DNA from: Paenibacillus validus NBRC 15382
GTDB lineage: Bacteria; Bacillota; Bacilli; Paenibacillales; NBRC-103111
DNA: 64,000 nucleotides
NCBI RefSeq assembly: GCF_004000985.1
Contig: NZ_BIMH01000016.1
Span: 36,467 to 100,466, forward strand
Direction of reading: 5' to 3'
A program made the translations under genes and the position numbers. The notes below the pieces were generated by a model. That model made no database searches, was not told where the DNA came from, and saw nothing but the letters and a program-made list of their open reading frames with translations. Of the stretch, positions 42,185-51,972 are shown piece after piece (positions within the stretch are counted from its first letter, which is position 1; each line of letters begins with the position of its first letter).

Positions 42185-43152
42185 CAGATCGGTTATTGGA
42201 GCTGTTCAAGCAGTCGGACCGCGATTATATCTCGGGTGAGGAGCTTAGCGGTAAGCTGAACATTAGCCGCACGGCCGTCTGGAAGCAGATTGAGCGGCTG
42301 AAGCAGCAGGGGTTTCAATTCGAAGCGATTCCACGCAAAGGCTACAGGCTTCTGTCGGCGCCGGAGAAGTTTGATTTGCCTTCCTTGCTGGCCGGCCTGC
42401 GTACGGAGCGGTTCGGCAGGCAGCTTCATCTTCGCGATGAAGTCGACTCGACCCAAATCGTCGCCCAGCAGCTTACGGCAGCCGGAGCGCCGGAGGGAGC
42501 CGTCGTGCTTGCCGAATTGCAAACGGCCGGCCGCGGCCGCATGGGCAGACGCTGGCATTCTCCGAAAGGGAAGGGGCTGTGGTTCAGCCTTATTTTACGT
42601 CCGGACTGGTTGCCGCTTTCCCAAACGCCGCAGCTTACGCTGTTGACAGCCGTGTCGTTATGCCGTGCCGTCCGGCAGGTGACCGGACTCGATGCGGGGA
42701 TTAAGTGGCCGAACGATTTGTTGATCGACGGCCGCAAGGTCGCAGGGATTTTGCTGGAAGCGAACGTGGAGAACGGCACCCTGCAGCACGTTGTCGCCGG
42801 CATCGGCATTAGCGTCAACTTGACGGAGGACGACTATCCTCCCGACATTCGTGCAATTGCCACATCGCTCGCGATCGCGGCCGGTCGTCGAATCGACCGT
42901 TCGCTGCTGTTCGTGGAGCTCCTGGCGGAATGGGAGCGCTTGTACGCGCTGTATCGCTCGGAAGGCTTCGCGCCCATTAAGCTGCTGTGGGAAGCGTTGA
43001 CGGTTTCGCTCGGACGGGAGATCGTGTGCCGAATGCCGCAGGAGACGGTTGAAGGGTTTGCCGAGGCGATCGACGAGCAAGGGGCGTTGCTCGTCCGGCT
43101 AAACGATGGCAGCGTGCGCAAAATGTTTTCGGGCGACGTTGAATTTAGATGA
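42181..43152 (+). CDS. birA: Biotin-protein ligase and biotin repressor BirA
   Basis: 323 residues. It has an N-terminal winged helix-turn-helix (about 1-60, SGEELSGKLNISRTAVWKQI), a central catalytic domain with GRGRMGRRWHSPKGKGLW near residue 120 and KWPNDLLIDGRKVAGIL near residue 175, and a C-terminal SH3-like domain. It biotinylates carboxylases and can repress biotin genes. ATG 42181 overlaps the cca stop. Confidence 0.95.
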   Translation: MTDRLLELFKQSDRDYISGEELSGKLNISRTAVWKQIERLKQQGFQFEAIPRKGYRLLSAPEKFDLPSLLAGLRTERFGRQLHLRDEVDSTQIVAQQLTAAGAPEGAVVLAELQTAGRGRMGRRWHSPKGKGLWFSLILRPDWLPLSQTPQLTLLTAVSLCRAVRQVTGLDAGIKWPNDLLIDGRKVAGILLEANVENGTLQHVVAGIGISVNLTEDDYPPDIRAIATSLAIAAGRRIDRSLLFVELLAEWERLYALYRSEGFAPIKLLWEALTVSLGREIVCRMPQETVEGFAEAIDEQGALLVRLNDGSVRKMFSGDVEFR

Positions 43153-43168
43153 CTTTTCATGTTAAGTT

Positions 43169-43177
43169 TGATATAAT
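43169..43177 (+). promoter_or_regulatory. Extended -10 promoter of panBCD
   Basis: TGATATAAT (43169-43177), an exact extended -10. It lies 286 bases before panB, giving a long leader. No good -35. Confidence 0.55.
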
Positions 43178-43184
43178 GAGCAGT

Positions 43185-43384
43185 AACGAAGGCGGTATCC
43201 TCGCAGGAACTGCACTTTGTTCCGTGTTCACGGTATGATGGAATGATGTACCGAAAATTTCATACTTTTTTGCAATATGTCGGATTCTGCTCTGAGCCTA
43301 TTGGACCGAGACAGAAGGATCATATGAAATTAGACATGTGAACCTTTGAGCTCCCGTTTCCCGGGCAAGCTGGAAGGTTTTTTT
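43185..43384 (+). promoter_or_regulatory. Structured panB leader with terminator; possible pan motif
   Basis: The 310-base gap 43153-43462 contains no gene. After the promoter come several small hairpins (for example GGAAC/GTTCC at 43206-43223 and CGGTA/TACCG at 43231-43253) and then an intrinsic terminator at 43341-43384: AACCTT/AAGGTT with inner AGCT and CCCG/CGGG pairing and T7. Promoter, structured RNA and terminator ahead of panB match where the Rfam pan motif occurs in Firmicutes; I could not confirm its consensus by eye. Confidence 0.5.
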
Positions 43385-43462
43385 GTTCTTCCGCAACAAT
43401 CCGGCAAAGAATCGCAATACTATGTTCATCGGACGAAAATCGGAAGAAAGCAGGTGCTGCCC

Positions 43463-44323
43463 ATGGAAACGCGCAAACCGATTACTACCGCCAAGCTGCG
43501 GAAAATGAAACAAGAGAAAACGCCGATTAGTGTGATTACCGCGTATGATTACCCATCCGCGATGCTGGCCGACCAAGCCGGCGTCGATGTCATTCTGGTT
43601 GGCGATTCGCTCGGCAATGTTGTGCTCGGTTACGAATCGACCGTTCCGGTCACGCTGGATGACATGATTTATCATACGAAGGCCGTGACGAGAGCCGTTC
43701 AATCCAGTTTCGTCGTCACGGATATGCCGTTCATGACGTATCACGGCAGTATGGACCAGACGCTGCGCAACGCCGCCCGCATCATGCAGGAAGGGCTTGC
43801 GAAAGCCGTCAAGGTGGAGGGCGGGGCGGAAATTGCGCCTGTCGTGAAGGCGCTTGTGCAGGCGGGCATTCCGGTCATGGCACATGTCGGCTTAACGCCG
43901 CAATCGATTCATCAAATCGGCGGTTACAAGGTGCAGGGAAAGACGAGCGAGCAGGCTCAGAAGCTGCTGGAGGATGCCCGGGCACTGGAAGAAGCGGGCG
44001 CGTTCTCCATCGTGCTGGAGCTGGTGACCGACCAGTTGGCGGAGCAGCTCACCGAGCGGTTGACCATACCGACGATCGGGATCGGGGCGGGCGCGTCCTG
44101 TGACGGGCAAGTGCTGGTCTTTCACGATGTGCTCGGTTACGGAGCGGACGTTCAGCCGAAGCGGTTTGTCAAGGCTTACGCGAACGTCGGTGAGACGATA
44201 CGAGGTGCGTTGCAGCAGTACGTGCATGAAGTGAAGGCCAGACAGTTTCCTGCTGAAGGACACTCGTTCCGCATGACGGAAGAGGAAGCGAGCCATCTGT
44301 ACGGCGGAGGGAGAATCCGATAA
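43463..44323 (+). CDS. panB: 3-Methyl-2-oxobutanoate hydroxymethyltransferase
   Basis: 286 residues. First committed step to pantoate. TIM barrel with [29 protein letters not shown] near residues 24-52 (described in part) and [12 protein letters not shown] near residue 136. ATG 43463 is used because the in-frame opening from 43346 runs through the leader terminator. First gene of panB-panC-panD, with panC only 2 bases away. Confidence 0.95.
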   Translation: METRKPITTAKLRKMKQEKTPISVITAYDYPSAMLADQAGVDVILVGDSLGNVVLGYESTVPVTLDDMIYHTKAVTRAVQSSFVVTDMPFMTYHGSMDQTLRNAARIMQEGLAKAVKVEGGAEIAPVVKALVQAGIPVMAHVGLTPQSIHQIGGYKVQGKTSEQAQKLLEDARALEEAGAFSIVLELVTDQLAEQLTERLTIPTIGIGAGASCDGQVLVFHDVLGYGADVQPKRFVKAYANVGETIRGALQQYVHEVKARQFPAEGHSFRMTEEEASHLYGGGRIR

Positions 44324-44325
44324 CG

Positions 44326-45192
44326 ATGCAAGTCATCCAGCATATAACAGACTTACGGCAGAGCATCCGCTCGCGGAGAGCGGAGCAGCCGTCCCTTCGC
44401 GTCGGCTTCGTGCCGACAATGGGCTTTTTGCACGAAGGACATGCTTCGCTTCTCGAAGCGGCGCGGCGCTCCTGCGATATCGTGGTGCTGAGCATCTTCG
44501 TGAACCCGTTGCAGTTCGGTCCGAACGAAGATTTCGAACGTTATCCCCGCGACGAAGAGCGGGACTTGGCCGTTGCCGAGCAGGCTGGAACGGATATCGT
44601 TTTCCTGCCTCAAGTCGCCGAAATGTACCCGCAGCCGATCAAGACGATGGTGTCGGTGCGCGAGGTCACCACACGGCTTTGCGGAGCTTCGCGGCCGGGT
44701 CACTTTGACGGGGTGGCGACGGTTGTCGCCAAGCTCTTCCATATCGTACAGCCGGATGCCGCATTTTTCGGGATGAAGGATGCGCAGCAGGTCGCCGTCA
44801 TCGAGCAAATGGTGCTCGACCTCAACCTGCCGGTGGAGATCGTCCCGTGTCCGACGATTCGCGAAGCGGACGGCTTGGCCAAGAGCTCGCGGAACGTTTA
44901 CTTGAACGAAGAGGAGCGGAAGCAGGCGACCGTATTGTCGGCCGCGCTGCGCGAAGCGGAGACGGCGCTTGCCGAGAGCGGCGTCGGCTTAACGCCGCAG
45001 CAGCTTATCGAGAACGTGCGAACGCATATCCGCCGGTCGCCGTTAGCCGAAATCGATTATGCCGAGGTTCTCGCGTTCCCTTCGCTTGAACCGCTCGAAT
45101 CGTTCACACAAGGTGAACGCATCATTGTGGCGCTGGCGGTCAAATTCGGTAAGACACGTTTGATCGATAATTGTATCGTCCGAATTCCTTAA
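44326..45192 (+). CDS. panC: Pantothenate synthetase
   Basis: 288 residues, joining pantoate and beta-alanine with ATP. It has PTMGFLHEGHASLLEAA near residue 28 (HxGH nucleotide motif), the FFGMKDAQQV segment near residue 146, and KSSRNVYLNEEER near residue 185. ATG 44326 follows the panB stop directly. Product feeds coenzyme A synthesis. Confidence 0.95.
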   Translation: MQVIQHITDLRQSIRSRRAEQPSLRVGFVPTMGFLHEGHASLLEAARRSCDIVVLSIFVNPLQFGPNEDFERYPRDEERDLAVAEQAGTDIVFLPQVAEMYPQPIKTMVSVREVTTRLCGASRPGHFDGVATVVAKLFHIVQPDAAFFGMKDAQQVAVIEQMVLDLNLPVEIVPCPTIREADGLAKSSRNVYLNEEERKQATVLSAALREAETALAESGVGLTPQQLIENVRTHIRRSPLAEIDYAEVLAFPSLEPLESFTQGERIIVALAVKFGKTRLIDNCIVRIP

Positions 45193-45258
45193 CCTACACC
45201 TATCCCATGTCCCGGCCCGAGAGGCCGGCGGACACCCAACTATAAGGAGGCGAACGCC

Positions 45259-45642
45259 GTGTTTCGCACGATGCTCAAAGCGAAAATACACCGCGCTACC
45301 GTGACGGAAGCGAATCTGAACTATGTCGGGAGCATTACGATCGATCAAGACCTGCTGGATTTGCTCGATATGCTCCCGAACGAGAAAGTGCAAATCGTGA
45401 ATAATAATAACGGCGCCCGGTTTGAAACGTACATTATTCCAGGCTCGAGAGGTTCGGGCGTTATTTGTCTGAACGGCGCCGCGGCTCGCTTGGTGCAGCC
45501 GGGGGATAAAGTCATTATTTTATCTTATGCCATGATGACGGACGAAGAAGCGCGCAAGCATACCCCGAGCATCGCCATTATGGGCGAAGGCAACGAGGTC
45601 GTCAGCGTATTGAAGGAAGAAATTCATTCCACCGTGCTCTAA
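45259..45642 (+). CDS. panD: Aspartate 1-decarboxylase
   Basis: 127 residues, pyruvoyl-dependent, giving beta-alanine for PanC. The self-cleavage site is YVGSITID, Gly24-Ser25, the serine becoming the pyruvoyl group. [20 protein letters not shown] at the N-terminus and [12 protein letters not shown] are canonical. GTG 45259 follows AAGGAGG. Confidence 0.96.
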   Translation: MFRTMLKAKIHRATVTEANLNYVGSITIDQDLLDLLDMLPNEKVQIVNNNNGARFETYIIPGSRGSGVICLNGAAARLVQPGDKVIILSYAMMTDEEARKHTPSIAIMGEGNEVVSVLKEEIHSTVL

Positions 45643-45717
45643 GCCGAATGAAACGGGACGGGGAGACGCACAATGAAGATACCATGTTACCAAGCGGCGT
45701 AAAGGTGGGATGTGCGT

Positions 45718-46374
45718 ATGTTCAAGCATCTGTTTGCATCGATGAATGAAATGCTGGATGAAGTGATGTCGGAATACCCGTCCTCAACCGCTGTGAAGCG
45801 GAAGCATTTGAAGGAAAAGCTGCGGGCTTTGAAGGCAATGAGTGACAGCTGTATTGAAGAATGGCTGTTGTTCGAAGAGAAGCTGGGCCAAATGATGCAG
45901 GCGACCGGCATGGTTTCCCTGCTGGGCGGCGCCGATCCGCTCGATCCGGAATTTGCGGCGAAACGATCAGATCTATTCGTGCGCGGGCAAGGCTTTTACA
46001 AGCTGCACATGTATAGCGAAGCGATCGATCAGTTTGCCGAGCTGCTGCACAATCAGCCTGACTTCACGCTAGCCCGGATCTACCTCGCCATGTCGTATTT
46101 TCATCAAGGACATACGGAAGACAGCTATTCCCATTTCCAATTTTTGTCGCAGTTAACGGAAAACCTGAAGCTGAAAGCCATCTCGTTAAACGCGATGGGG
46201 TGTATTCAGGTGAAGCAGAACAATCTGGAAAAAGCTTGCGAGCTGTTCAATTTAGCTTACCGCACTGACCCTTCCAGTGTCGAGCCATTGATCGACCTGG
46301 GCGTGTGCCGGGAGAAACAGGGCGGGCTTCACTTCACGTTCTCGCAGTCCCGCAGGTCGGGCCAGCCGCTTTAG
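45718..46374 (+). CDS. Tetratricopeptide-repeat protein
   Basis: 218 residues: a helical N-terminus (about 1-85) and three or four TPR units from about residue 90 (YSEAIDQFAELLHNQPDFTL, LEKACELFNLAYRTDPSSVE). The last repeat stops short and ends in an unusual basic tail FTFSQSRRSGQPL. ATG 45718 with AAGGTGGGA eight bases upstream. It lies between panD and dinG. Function unknown. Confidence 0.8.
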   Translation: MFKHLFASMNEMLDEVMSEYPSSTAVKRKHLKEKLRALKAMSDSCIEEWLLFEEKLGQMMQATGMVSLLGGADPLDPEFAAKRSDLFVRGQGFYKLHMYSEAIDQFAELLHNQPDFTLARIYLAMSYFHQGHTEDSYSHFQFLSQLTENLKLKAISLNAMGCIQVKQNNLEKACELFNLAYRTDPSSVEPLIDLGVCREKQGGLHFTFSQSRRSGQPL

Positions 46375-46464
46375 AACGCTCATCCGATTGTGCTGCGGAA
46401 ATAAGTTTGCTATTCCTTTTTCCACGTTGTGTGGTATGCTTATTGAGAACAGTGGAGGAAGGGA

Positions 46465-49344
46465 TTGAGAAAGGCACCGATGAAATTTGCGGTTTTGGAT
46501 TTTGAAACGACGGGGAGTCTGGCAACCGATCGGATTATCCAAGTCGGACTCATGATTATAGAGGATATGCAAATAACGGATAGGTATACTTCCCTCGTCA
46601 ATCCGGGTATGAGTATACCTTCTTCTATTACAACGCTTACGGGCATTGATGACGCTATGGTGAAGGATGCGCCGTCAATCGACACGGTTATGGCCGAGAT
46701 GGTGCCGCTGCTGCAAGATACGGCGCTTGTCGGCCATAATATCGGGTTTGATTTGGGGTTCTTGCAGCGGGCGCTCGATGAAACGGGTTATTTCTCGTTC
46801 GACGGACGCGTGCTCGACACGCTCGATGCGCTGCGCGTCCTGTACCCGGGGCTGTCGACCCTGCAGCTGTCGATGGTGGCTCACGCTTTCGGCATCGAAC
46901 ACGAGCGGCCGCATCAAGCGGACAGCGACGCCGAAGTAACGGCGCTTATCTGGATTCGCTGCATGGAGCGGCTGCAGGGGCTTCCTTTGTTGACGCTGCA
47001 GCGGCTGGATATGATCTTTGCCGAATCCACCAACGACTTCGGCTGGATCGTGCATGAGATGCTGCAATACCGGGAGCTGCACCAGCCGCTCGATCCGGAT
47101 GCGGACCGGTATTTCCGCCAATTCGCTTTGGGCGTCGGCGATTGGGGCGAAGAGGAATCGATTCGCGAAGAGGATGAGGCGAAGACGTTGAAGGAGCCTT
47201 TCTCCGCCTTTTACGAGCAGCTGAAGGATGTGCTTAAACGGCGGTTTGACGCTTATGAAGAGCGGGAAGCCCAGGTGACGATGCTCAGCGAGGTGGAGAG
47301 CGCTTTTGAAGCGGGACATCATCTGATGGTGGAGGCGGGCACGGGTACCGGCAAATCGCTGGCTTATTTGATTCCTTCGCTGTACTACGGACTCAAGCAC
47401 GATAAGAAGGTGCTCGTCAGCACGCATACGATCAATTTGCAGGAGCAGCTGCGGGAACGCGACATTCCGCTGCTGCACGAGCTGTTCCCGATCGGGTTCC
47501 GGGCCGCGCTGTTGAAAGGGCGAAGCCACTATTTATGCCTGCGCAAGTTCGAGCACAAAATCAACACGCTCGATTTCGAGAACGGCAAGGAAGACCGGAT
47601 TACCGCCGGGCAGATGCTCGTGTGGCTCGGGGAAACGAAACACGGCGACGACGAGGAGCTTTTCTTTGCCAACAAAGGAAAGCCGTTTTGGCATACGGTG
47701 GAAAGCGACACCGATTCTTGCCTGAATCGCGCCTGCCCCTGGTTTAAAAAATGCTTTTACCATCGAGCCCGCCACGAGGCGAACACGGCCGACGTCATCA
47801 TCACGAATCATTCGCTCTTATTTACGGATATGAAAGCGGACAACCGCCTGCTGCCTGCTTATAAGCATCTTGTTATCGATGAGGCTCATCATTTTGAAGA
47901 AGTGGCGAGCAAGCATCTGGGGATCGAGCTTCACTATCACGGGTTAATGAACACGCTTCATTGGCTGTATAAGGACGGCCGTTCCGGGCAATTGTCAAGC
48001 CTCCGCTTTCGTTTGCAGAAGGCGGACGAAGATCCGCGCGTGGCTGGCTGGAGCGCTGAGATCGACCGCGCGGTCGAGAAAGTGATGGAGATGAAAGAAG
48101 AGTGGGAGCAGCTGACGGAACTGCTGTATCAGTTGCTGACATCGCGCAGCGGGGAGTCGGCGGCTCAGCAGGAAGGCGGCGGCCTCGTGCTTCGGGTGAG
48201 GAAGGACGCGCTGCCCCTCGGGTGGGATAAGCTCGCGGTGCTTGAAGAGAATTTTCAGCTGCACGCGCTTGAAGCGCTTAAGAAGCTGGATAAGGTCGTC
48301 AGCGAGCTGAAAGAGGTGCAGGACGAATTCGAAGTGCAGAGCGTCGTAACCGACTTAAGCGGCACCGTGAAAGAACTTCATCGTTATAAAGATGCGCTCC
48401 ATTTCTTTATGACGATGCCGGACGACAACTATGTGTATTGGTTAGAGGGCGGGTTGTACAACAAAAATCGCTCGCTTCAGCTGCATTGCGTGCCGGTCGA
48501 TGTCAGCTCGCTGCTGCAGCAGCATTTCTTCGAGCCGAAAGATAGCGTAATACTGACCTCGGCCACACTCTCGGTAGGCAAATCGTTCGCTTACACCTGC
48601 GAACAGCTGGGGCTGAACGAATCGCAGCCATCCGGACAATTGAGAACGGTGCAGCTTCCCTCGCCGTTCAATTACCGGGAGCAGGCGCTTGTCGCTATCC
48701 CCCGGGACTTTCCGGGGCTGCGCGGCGGAAGCGGGGGCGACAAAGAGTTTATCGACCGCCTGATTCCGTCGCTGGCCGAAGTCGCGCTGGAAACGAAAGG
48801 GCGCATGCTGGTTCTTTTCACTTCCAATCGCATGCTGAAGACGGTTCATGCCGGTTTGAAGGAAATGCTGGCGCCGTTCGGCGTGAACGTGCTCGGACAA
48901 GGCGTGGACAGCGGCAATCGAAGCAAGCTGACGCGCATGTTCCAGAGCAGTCCTGCTTGCGTGCTTCTGGGCACGAGCAGCTTCTGGGAAGGCGTCGACA
49001 TTCCGGGCGACGCGCTCACCTGTCTGGCCATCGTCCGGCTGCCGTTCCAGCCGCCGACGCATCCGCTTGTGGAAGCGAAGACGGAAAAGCTTAAGGCCAA
49101 GAATATGAATCCGTTCATGAAGCTGTCGGTACCACAGGCGGTTATTCGCTTCAAGCAGGGATTCGGAAGATTGGTTCGTACCGCATCGGACAAAGGGATC
49201 GTCATTATTTACGATACCCGGGTCATCGATACGAACTATGGGAAATACTTCTTGTATTCGCTGCCGGGACCTAAGATCGAGCATATGACTGCGAATCAGT
49301 TGGTTCCACGTATTAAGCGGTGGATGGAGGAGAACGAAGCATGA
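46465..49344 (+). CDS. dinG: DinG-family ATP-dependent helicase with exonuclease domain
   Basis: 959 residues. It has an N-terminal DEDDh 3'-5' exonuclease (VLDFETTG near residue 10, HNIGFDLGFL near residue 91, QADSDAEVT), then an XPD-type helicase with Walker A AGTGTGKSLAYL near residue 292 and DEAH in VIDEAHH near residue 471. Cysteines CLNRACPWFKKC near residue 415 suggest an iron-sulfur or related cysteine cluster. The exonuclease fusion is the Firmicute DinG form. TTG 46465 is six bases after GGAGG; ATG 46480 is the alternative. It overlaps rex by 4 bases. Confidence 0.93.
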   Translation: MRKAPMKFAVLDFETTGSLATDRIIQVGLMIIEDMQITDRYTSLVNPGMSIPSSITTLTGIDDAMVKDAPSIDTVMAEMVPLLQDTALVGHNIGFDLGFLQRALDETGYFSFDGRVLDTLDALRVLYPGLSTLQLSMVAHAFGIEHERPHQADSDAEVTALIWIRCMERLQGLPLLTLQRLDMIFAESTNDFGWIVHEMLQYRELHQPLDPDADRYFRQFALGVGDWGEEESIREEDEAKTLKEPFSAFYEQLKDVLKRRFDAYEEREAQVTMLSEVESAFEAGHHLMVEAGTGTGKSLAYLIPSLYYGLKHDKKVLVSTHTINLQEQLRERDIPLLHELFPIGFRAALLKGRSHYLCLRKFEHKINTLDFENGKEDRITAGQMLVWLGETKHGDDEELFFANKGKPFWHTVESDTDSCLNRACPWFKKCFYHRARHEANTADVIITNHSLLFTDMKADNRLLPAYKHLVIDEAHHFEEVASKHLGIELHYHGLMNTLHWLYKDGRSGQLSSLRFRLQKADEDPRVAGWSAEIDRAVEKVMEMKEEWEQLTELLYQLLTSRSGESAAQQEGGGLVLRVRKDALPLGWDKLAVLEENFQLHALEALKKLDKVVSELKEVQDEFEVQSVVTDLSGTVKELHRYKDALHFFMTMPDDNYVYWLEGGLYNKNRSLQLHCVPVDVSSLLQQHFFEPKDSVILTSATLSVGKSFAYTCEQLGLNESQPSGQLRTVQLPSPFNYREQALVAIPRDFPGLRGGSGGDKEFIDRLIPSLAEVALETKGRMLVLFTSNRMLKTVHAGLKEMLAPFGVNVLGQGVDSGNRSKLTRMFQSSPACVLLGTSSFWEGVDIPGDALTCLAIVRLPFQPPTHPLVEAKTEKLKAKNMNPFMKLSVPQAVIRFKQGFGRLVRTASDKGIVIIYDTRVIDTNYGKYFLYSLPGPKIEHMTANQLVPRIKRWMEENEA

Positions 49345-49961
49345 AAACGATGAAAATTTCCGAGGCGGTCGTCCGACGGCTGCCGATTTACTTGCGATTC
49401 TTGAATGAGCTGAGCAAGAAAAATATTTCAACCGTATCTTCACAGGATCTTGGACAAAAACTTGATCTGAATCCGGCCCAAATCCGTAAAGATCTCGCTT
49501 ATTTTGGTGAATTCGGCAAGAAGGGCATCGGGTATGATGTCGATTATTTAATCGAGAAAATCAGACAAATTTTGAAGCTTGATAAAGTGATTCCCGTCGC
49601 GCTGGTCGGAGCGGGCAATTTGGGCCGCGCGTTATGCAATTACAACGCTTATTTAAAAGACAACATGAAAATTGTCGCTGTCTTTGACGCGCAACCGAAC
49701 AAAATCGGCGAATCGATCAATAACTTAAAAGTAAAGCCGATGGAAGAGCTCGGGACGACGATTCGCGAGCTGCAGATCAGGATCGGGATTATTACCGTTC
49801 CTGCGCCGGAAGCGCAGCAGGTCGCCAACCAGTTCACCGAAGCGGGCGTCGAAGCGATCTTGAACTTTGCGCCGCTCATTATTAAAGTGCCGAGCGATGT
49901 ACGGGTACACCATGCGGATTTCACGACGGACCTGCAAAGCCTCGCTTATTATTTGGATTAA
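49341..49961 (+). CDS. rex: Redox-sensing transcriptional repressor Rex
   Basis: 206 residues. N-terminal winged helix (about 1-80, AVVRRLPIYLRFLNELS and LNPAQIRKDLAYFGEFGKKGIGY) and a Rossmann NAD(H)-sensing domain with VALVGAGNLGRAL near residue 86. Rex releases DNA when NADH/NAD+ rises, controlling fermentation and respiration genes. ATG 49341 overlaps dinG. No clear full Rex operator was found in this window. A bidirectional terminator follows. Confidence 0.96.
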   Translation: MKTMKISEAVVRRLPIYLRFLNELSKKNISTVSSQDLGQKLDLNPAQIRKDLAYFGEFGKKGIGYDVDYLIEKIRQILKLDKVIPVALVGAGNLGRALCNYNAYLKDNMKIVAVFDAQPNKIGESINNLKVKPMEELGTTIRELQIRIGIITVPAPEAQQVANQFTEAGVEAILNFAPLIIKVPSDVRVHHADFTTDLQSLAYYLD

Positions 49962-49983
49962 TTTATCCGATAAATGAATAACA

Positions 49984-50014
49984 ACAAGCCCGTGCCGAAC
50001 CGGCACGGGCTTGT
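49984..50014. terminator. Bidirectional terminator between rex and pit
   Basis: A 14-bp perfect stem, ACAAGCCCGTGCCG (49984-49997) and its complement at 50001-50014, between convergent genes. Confidence 0.85.
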
Positions 50015-50021
50015 CCTATTA

Positions 50022-51020
50022 TTATACGAATGCGTAAATGATTTTGTAGATGAGGAACGCAATCACCATACTGATCGGAATTGTGATGATCCAGGTCAAG
50101 ATCATTCGTGTTACCGTTGCCCATTTGACATCATGGAATCTCATCACGGAACCTGTTCCGATGATCGAGGAGGAAATGACGTGGGTTGTCGATAACGGCA
50201 TCCCGAGATGGGTCGACGTTTGAATGACGATCGATGAGTTCAAGTCGGAAGCGAAGCCGTTGATCGGCTCGATCTTCAGCAGCTTACGGCTCATCGTCTT
50301 GATAATGCGCCATCCGCCGATTGAGGTTCCGAGGCCCATAGCGGTTGCAGCGGCTAATTTAACCCAGAGCGGAACGTCCAGCGTGTCTTGCTGGTTCATC
50401 GCAACCAAGGCGAATACGATGATCCCCATCGCTTTCTGAGCGTCGTTCCCGCCGTGGGAAAAGGAAAGCAGTCCCGCCGAGAAAATTTGGAAAATGCGGA
50501 ACGTGCGATTGAGCTTGGAACGCGATTGGTTACCGGTCGACATAATAAAGAACCGGATAATCCACATAATCACGATACCGGTAGCGAACGCGACAATTGG
50601 CGATAAGACAAGAATCAGAATGATTTCACGAAACCCGGACCAGTTTAAAGCGTCCATCCCTGCGCCTGCAATGACGGCGCCGGCAAGCGAGCCGATAAGT
50701 GTGTGGGAAGAAGAGGACGGAATGCCGTAATACCAGGTGAGCAAGTTCCAAAGTATAGCCGTAATCAAGGCGGCGATGACGATATAAATACCGTTCTCAA
50801 TGGTAGCCGGATTCGCGACTTTACCGCCCACCGTTTTAGCGACTTCTGACGAGTAGATTGCGCCGAGAAAGTTCAAAACGGCCGCGTAGATGATGGCGAA
50901 TCTCGGTGACAGCGCTTTGGTTGAAATAGAAGTAGCGATAGCATTGGCCGTATCGTGAAATCCGTTGATAAAATCGAACAGAAGCGCCAAAGCAACGACT
51001 ACAATCAATATGGTTAACAT
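50022..51020 (-). CDS. pit: Inorganic phosphate transporter, PiT family
   Basis: 332 residues, about ten membrane helices, with the duplicated PiT signature GFHDTANAIATSISTKAL near residue 20 and HGGNDAQKAMGIIVF near residue 190. Low-affinity, proton- or metal-coupled phosphate uptake. It is downstream of the DUF47 gene on the - strand (59-base gap), the usual pairing. Its ribosome-binding site AGGAGG precedes the start. Confidence 0.94.
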   Translation of the reverse strand: MLTILIVVVALALLFDFINGFHDTANAIATSISTKALSPRFAIIYAAVLNFLGAIYSSEVAKTVGGKVANPATIENGIYIVIAALITAILWNLLTWYYGIPSSSSHTLIGSLAGAVIAGAGMDALNWSGFREIILILVLSPIVAFATGIVIMWIIRFFIMSTGNQSRSKLNRTFRIFQIFSAGLLSFSHGGNDAQKAMGIIVFALVAMNQQDTLDVPLWVKLAAATAMGLGTSIGGWRIIKTMSRKLLKIEPINGFASDLNSSIVIQTSTHLGMPLSTTHVISSSIIGTGSVMRFHDVKWATVTRMILTWIITIPISMVIAFLIYKIIYAFV

Positions 51021-51079
51021 AATTTCCTCCTAAGTCATTGTGCATATTACCACTAACCGGTCCGGACTGGCCGGCAAGG

Positions 51080-51700
51080 TTAAGAGTATCTCAGCACAAC
51101 GCTCTCCAAGATGTTGGCGACATCTTCACAGGCATCGGTCGTTTGCTCAAGGCGTTCGTACATTTCTTTCAATTTAAAATCGTGGTAAGGATCTTTCGGA
51201 TTGGTGAAAATTTCACGGATGCCCTCGCGCATTAAACGGTCTCCTTCATTTTCCAAGCTGTTGATTTGCACGGTATGCTCCGTCAGCTGCATATACTTTT
51301 TCTTGGACAGCAGCTTGAAGGCATCGAGGATATGCTGACAGCTGGCTACGAGCACCGCAGAAAATTCCTTCATATATTTATCGGTAAACGTAATGTTCAT
51401 ATAGTCAAAACGTGCGATCGATGCTTCAATTCCGTCGAGCACGTCGTCGACCTTGGAAGCGAGCTCCATAATGTCTTCCCGGTCCAAAGGCGTAATGAAC
51501 ACTTTATTCAAGCCCTTGAAAATTTGATGCGTGATTTGATCTCCGGCATGCTCCAAATCCCGCAGCTGGGGGTAGAAGTTCGCCGGCGGCTCCGATCCCA
51601 TCATGGCGGTTCGGAAAACTTGAGCGGCCTGCAGCGTGTTTTCAGAAGCCTTAATGAGCAGCAGTAAAAAATCGGTATCGTTCTTTTTTGTAAACAACAT
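51080..51700 (-). CDS. DUF47/PhoU-like phosphate transport regulator
   Basis: 206 residues, all helical, PhoU-like DUF47 family (YkaA type). The pattern EHAGDQITHQIFKGLNKVFITPLDREDI with SKVDDVLDGIEA (read in part) is characteristic. It is thought to regulate the adjacent PiT transporter. The - strand ATG at 51698-51700 follows AGGAGGCG. The gap 51701-51972 upstream contains the divergent promoters and a GTAAATTTAC palindrome (51724-51733), but no gene. Confidence 0.9.
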   Translation of the reverse strand: MLFTKKNDTDFLLLLIKASENTLQAAQVFRTAMMGSEPPANFYPQLRDLEHAGDQITHQIFKGLNKVFITPLDREDIMELASKVDDVLDGIEASIARFDYMNITFTDKYMKEFSAVLVASCQHILDAFKLLSKKKYMQLTEHTVQINSLENEGDRLMREGIREIFTNPKDPYHDFKLKEMYERLEQTTDACEDVANILESVVLRYS

Positions 51701-51972
51701 GGCTTTCGCCTCCTAAATTTATCGTAAATTTACAATATATAAATACTGTAACTACGGTTTATGTAGAAATAAGGGGTAAATTAACACAAAATTAAAAATA
51801 ACACACTCGAATGTCGGAATGCAATCCTAGTTTCTCCAGAATCGTCTATGATGATGTGCATCCTTCCATGTGAAGGTGCGAAAGGCTCTCGCACCGCTTG
51901 CTGCTTGATTTTGCGTCGTTGAAATTGTACATTGATAACGGGAATGTAGCGAAGAGGAAAGGAACGGAAACG

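Noticed and set aside
43185..43205. AAGGCGGTATCCTCGC as a T-box element before panB
   Set aside because: It only loosely resembles the T-box core, lies just 10 bases from the -10, and there is no upstream specifier stem.
46317..46374. Frameshift at the end of the TPR gene 45718-46374
   Set aside because: The C-terminal tail looks unlike a TPR helix, but no other frame continues the repeat convincingly and the stop is followed by ordinary intergenic sequence.
51724..51733. GTAAATTTAC palindrome as a PhoP box for the pit operon
   Set aside because: PhoP boxes are direct TT(A/C/T)ACA repeats. No properly spaced pair was found, and AT-rich palindromes are expected by chance here.
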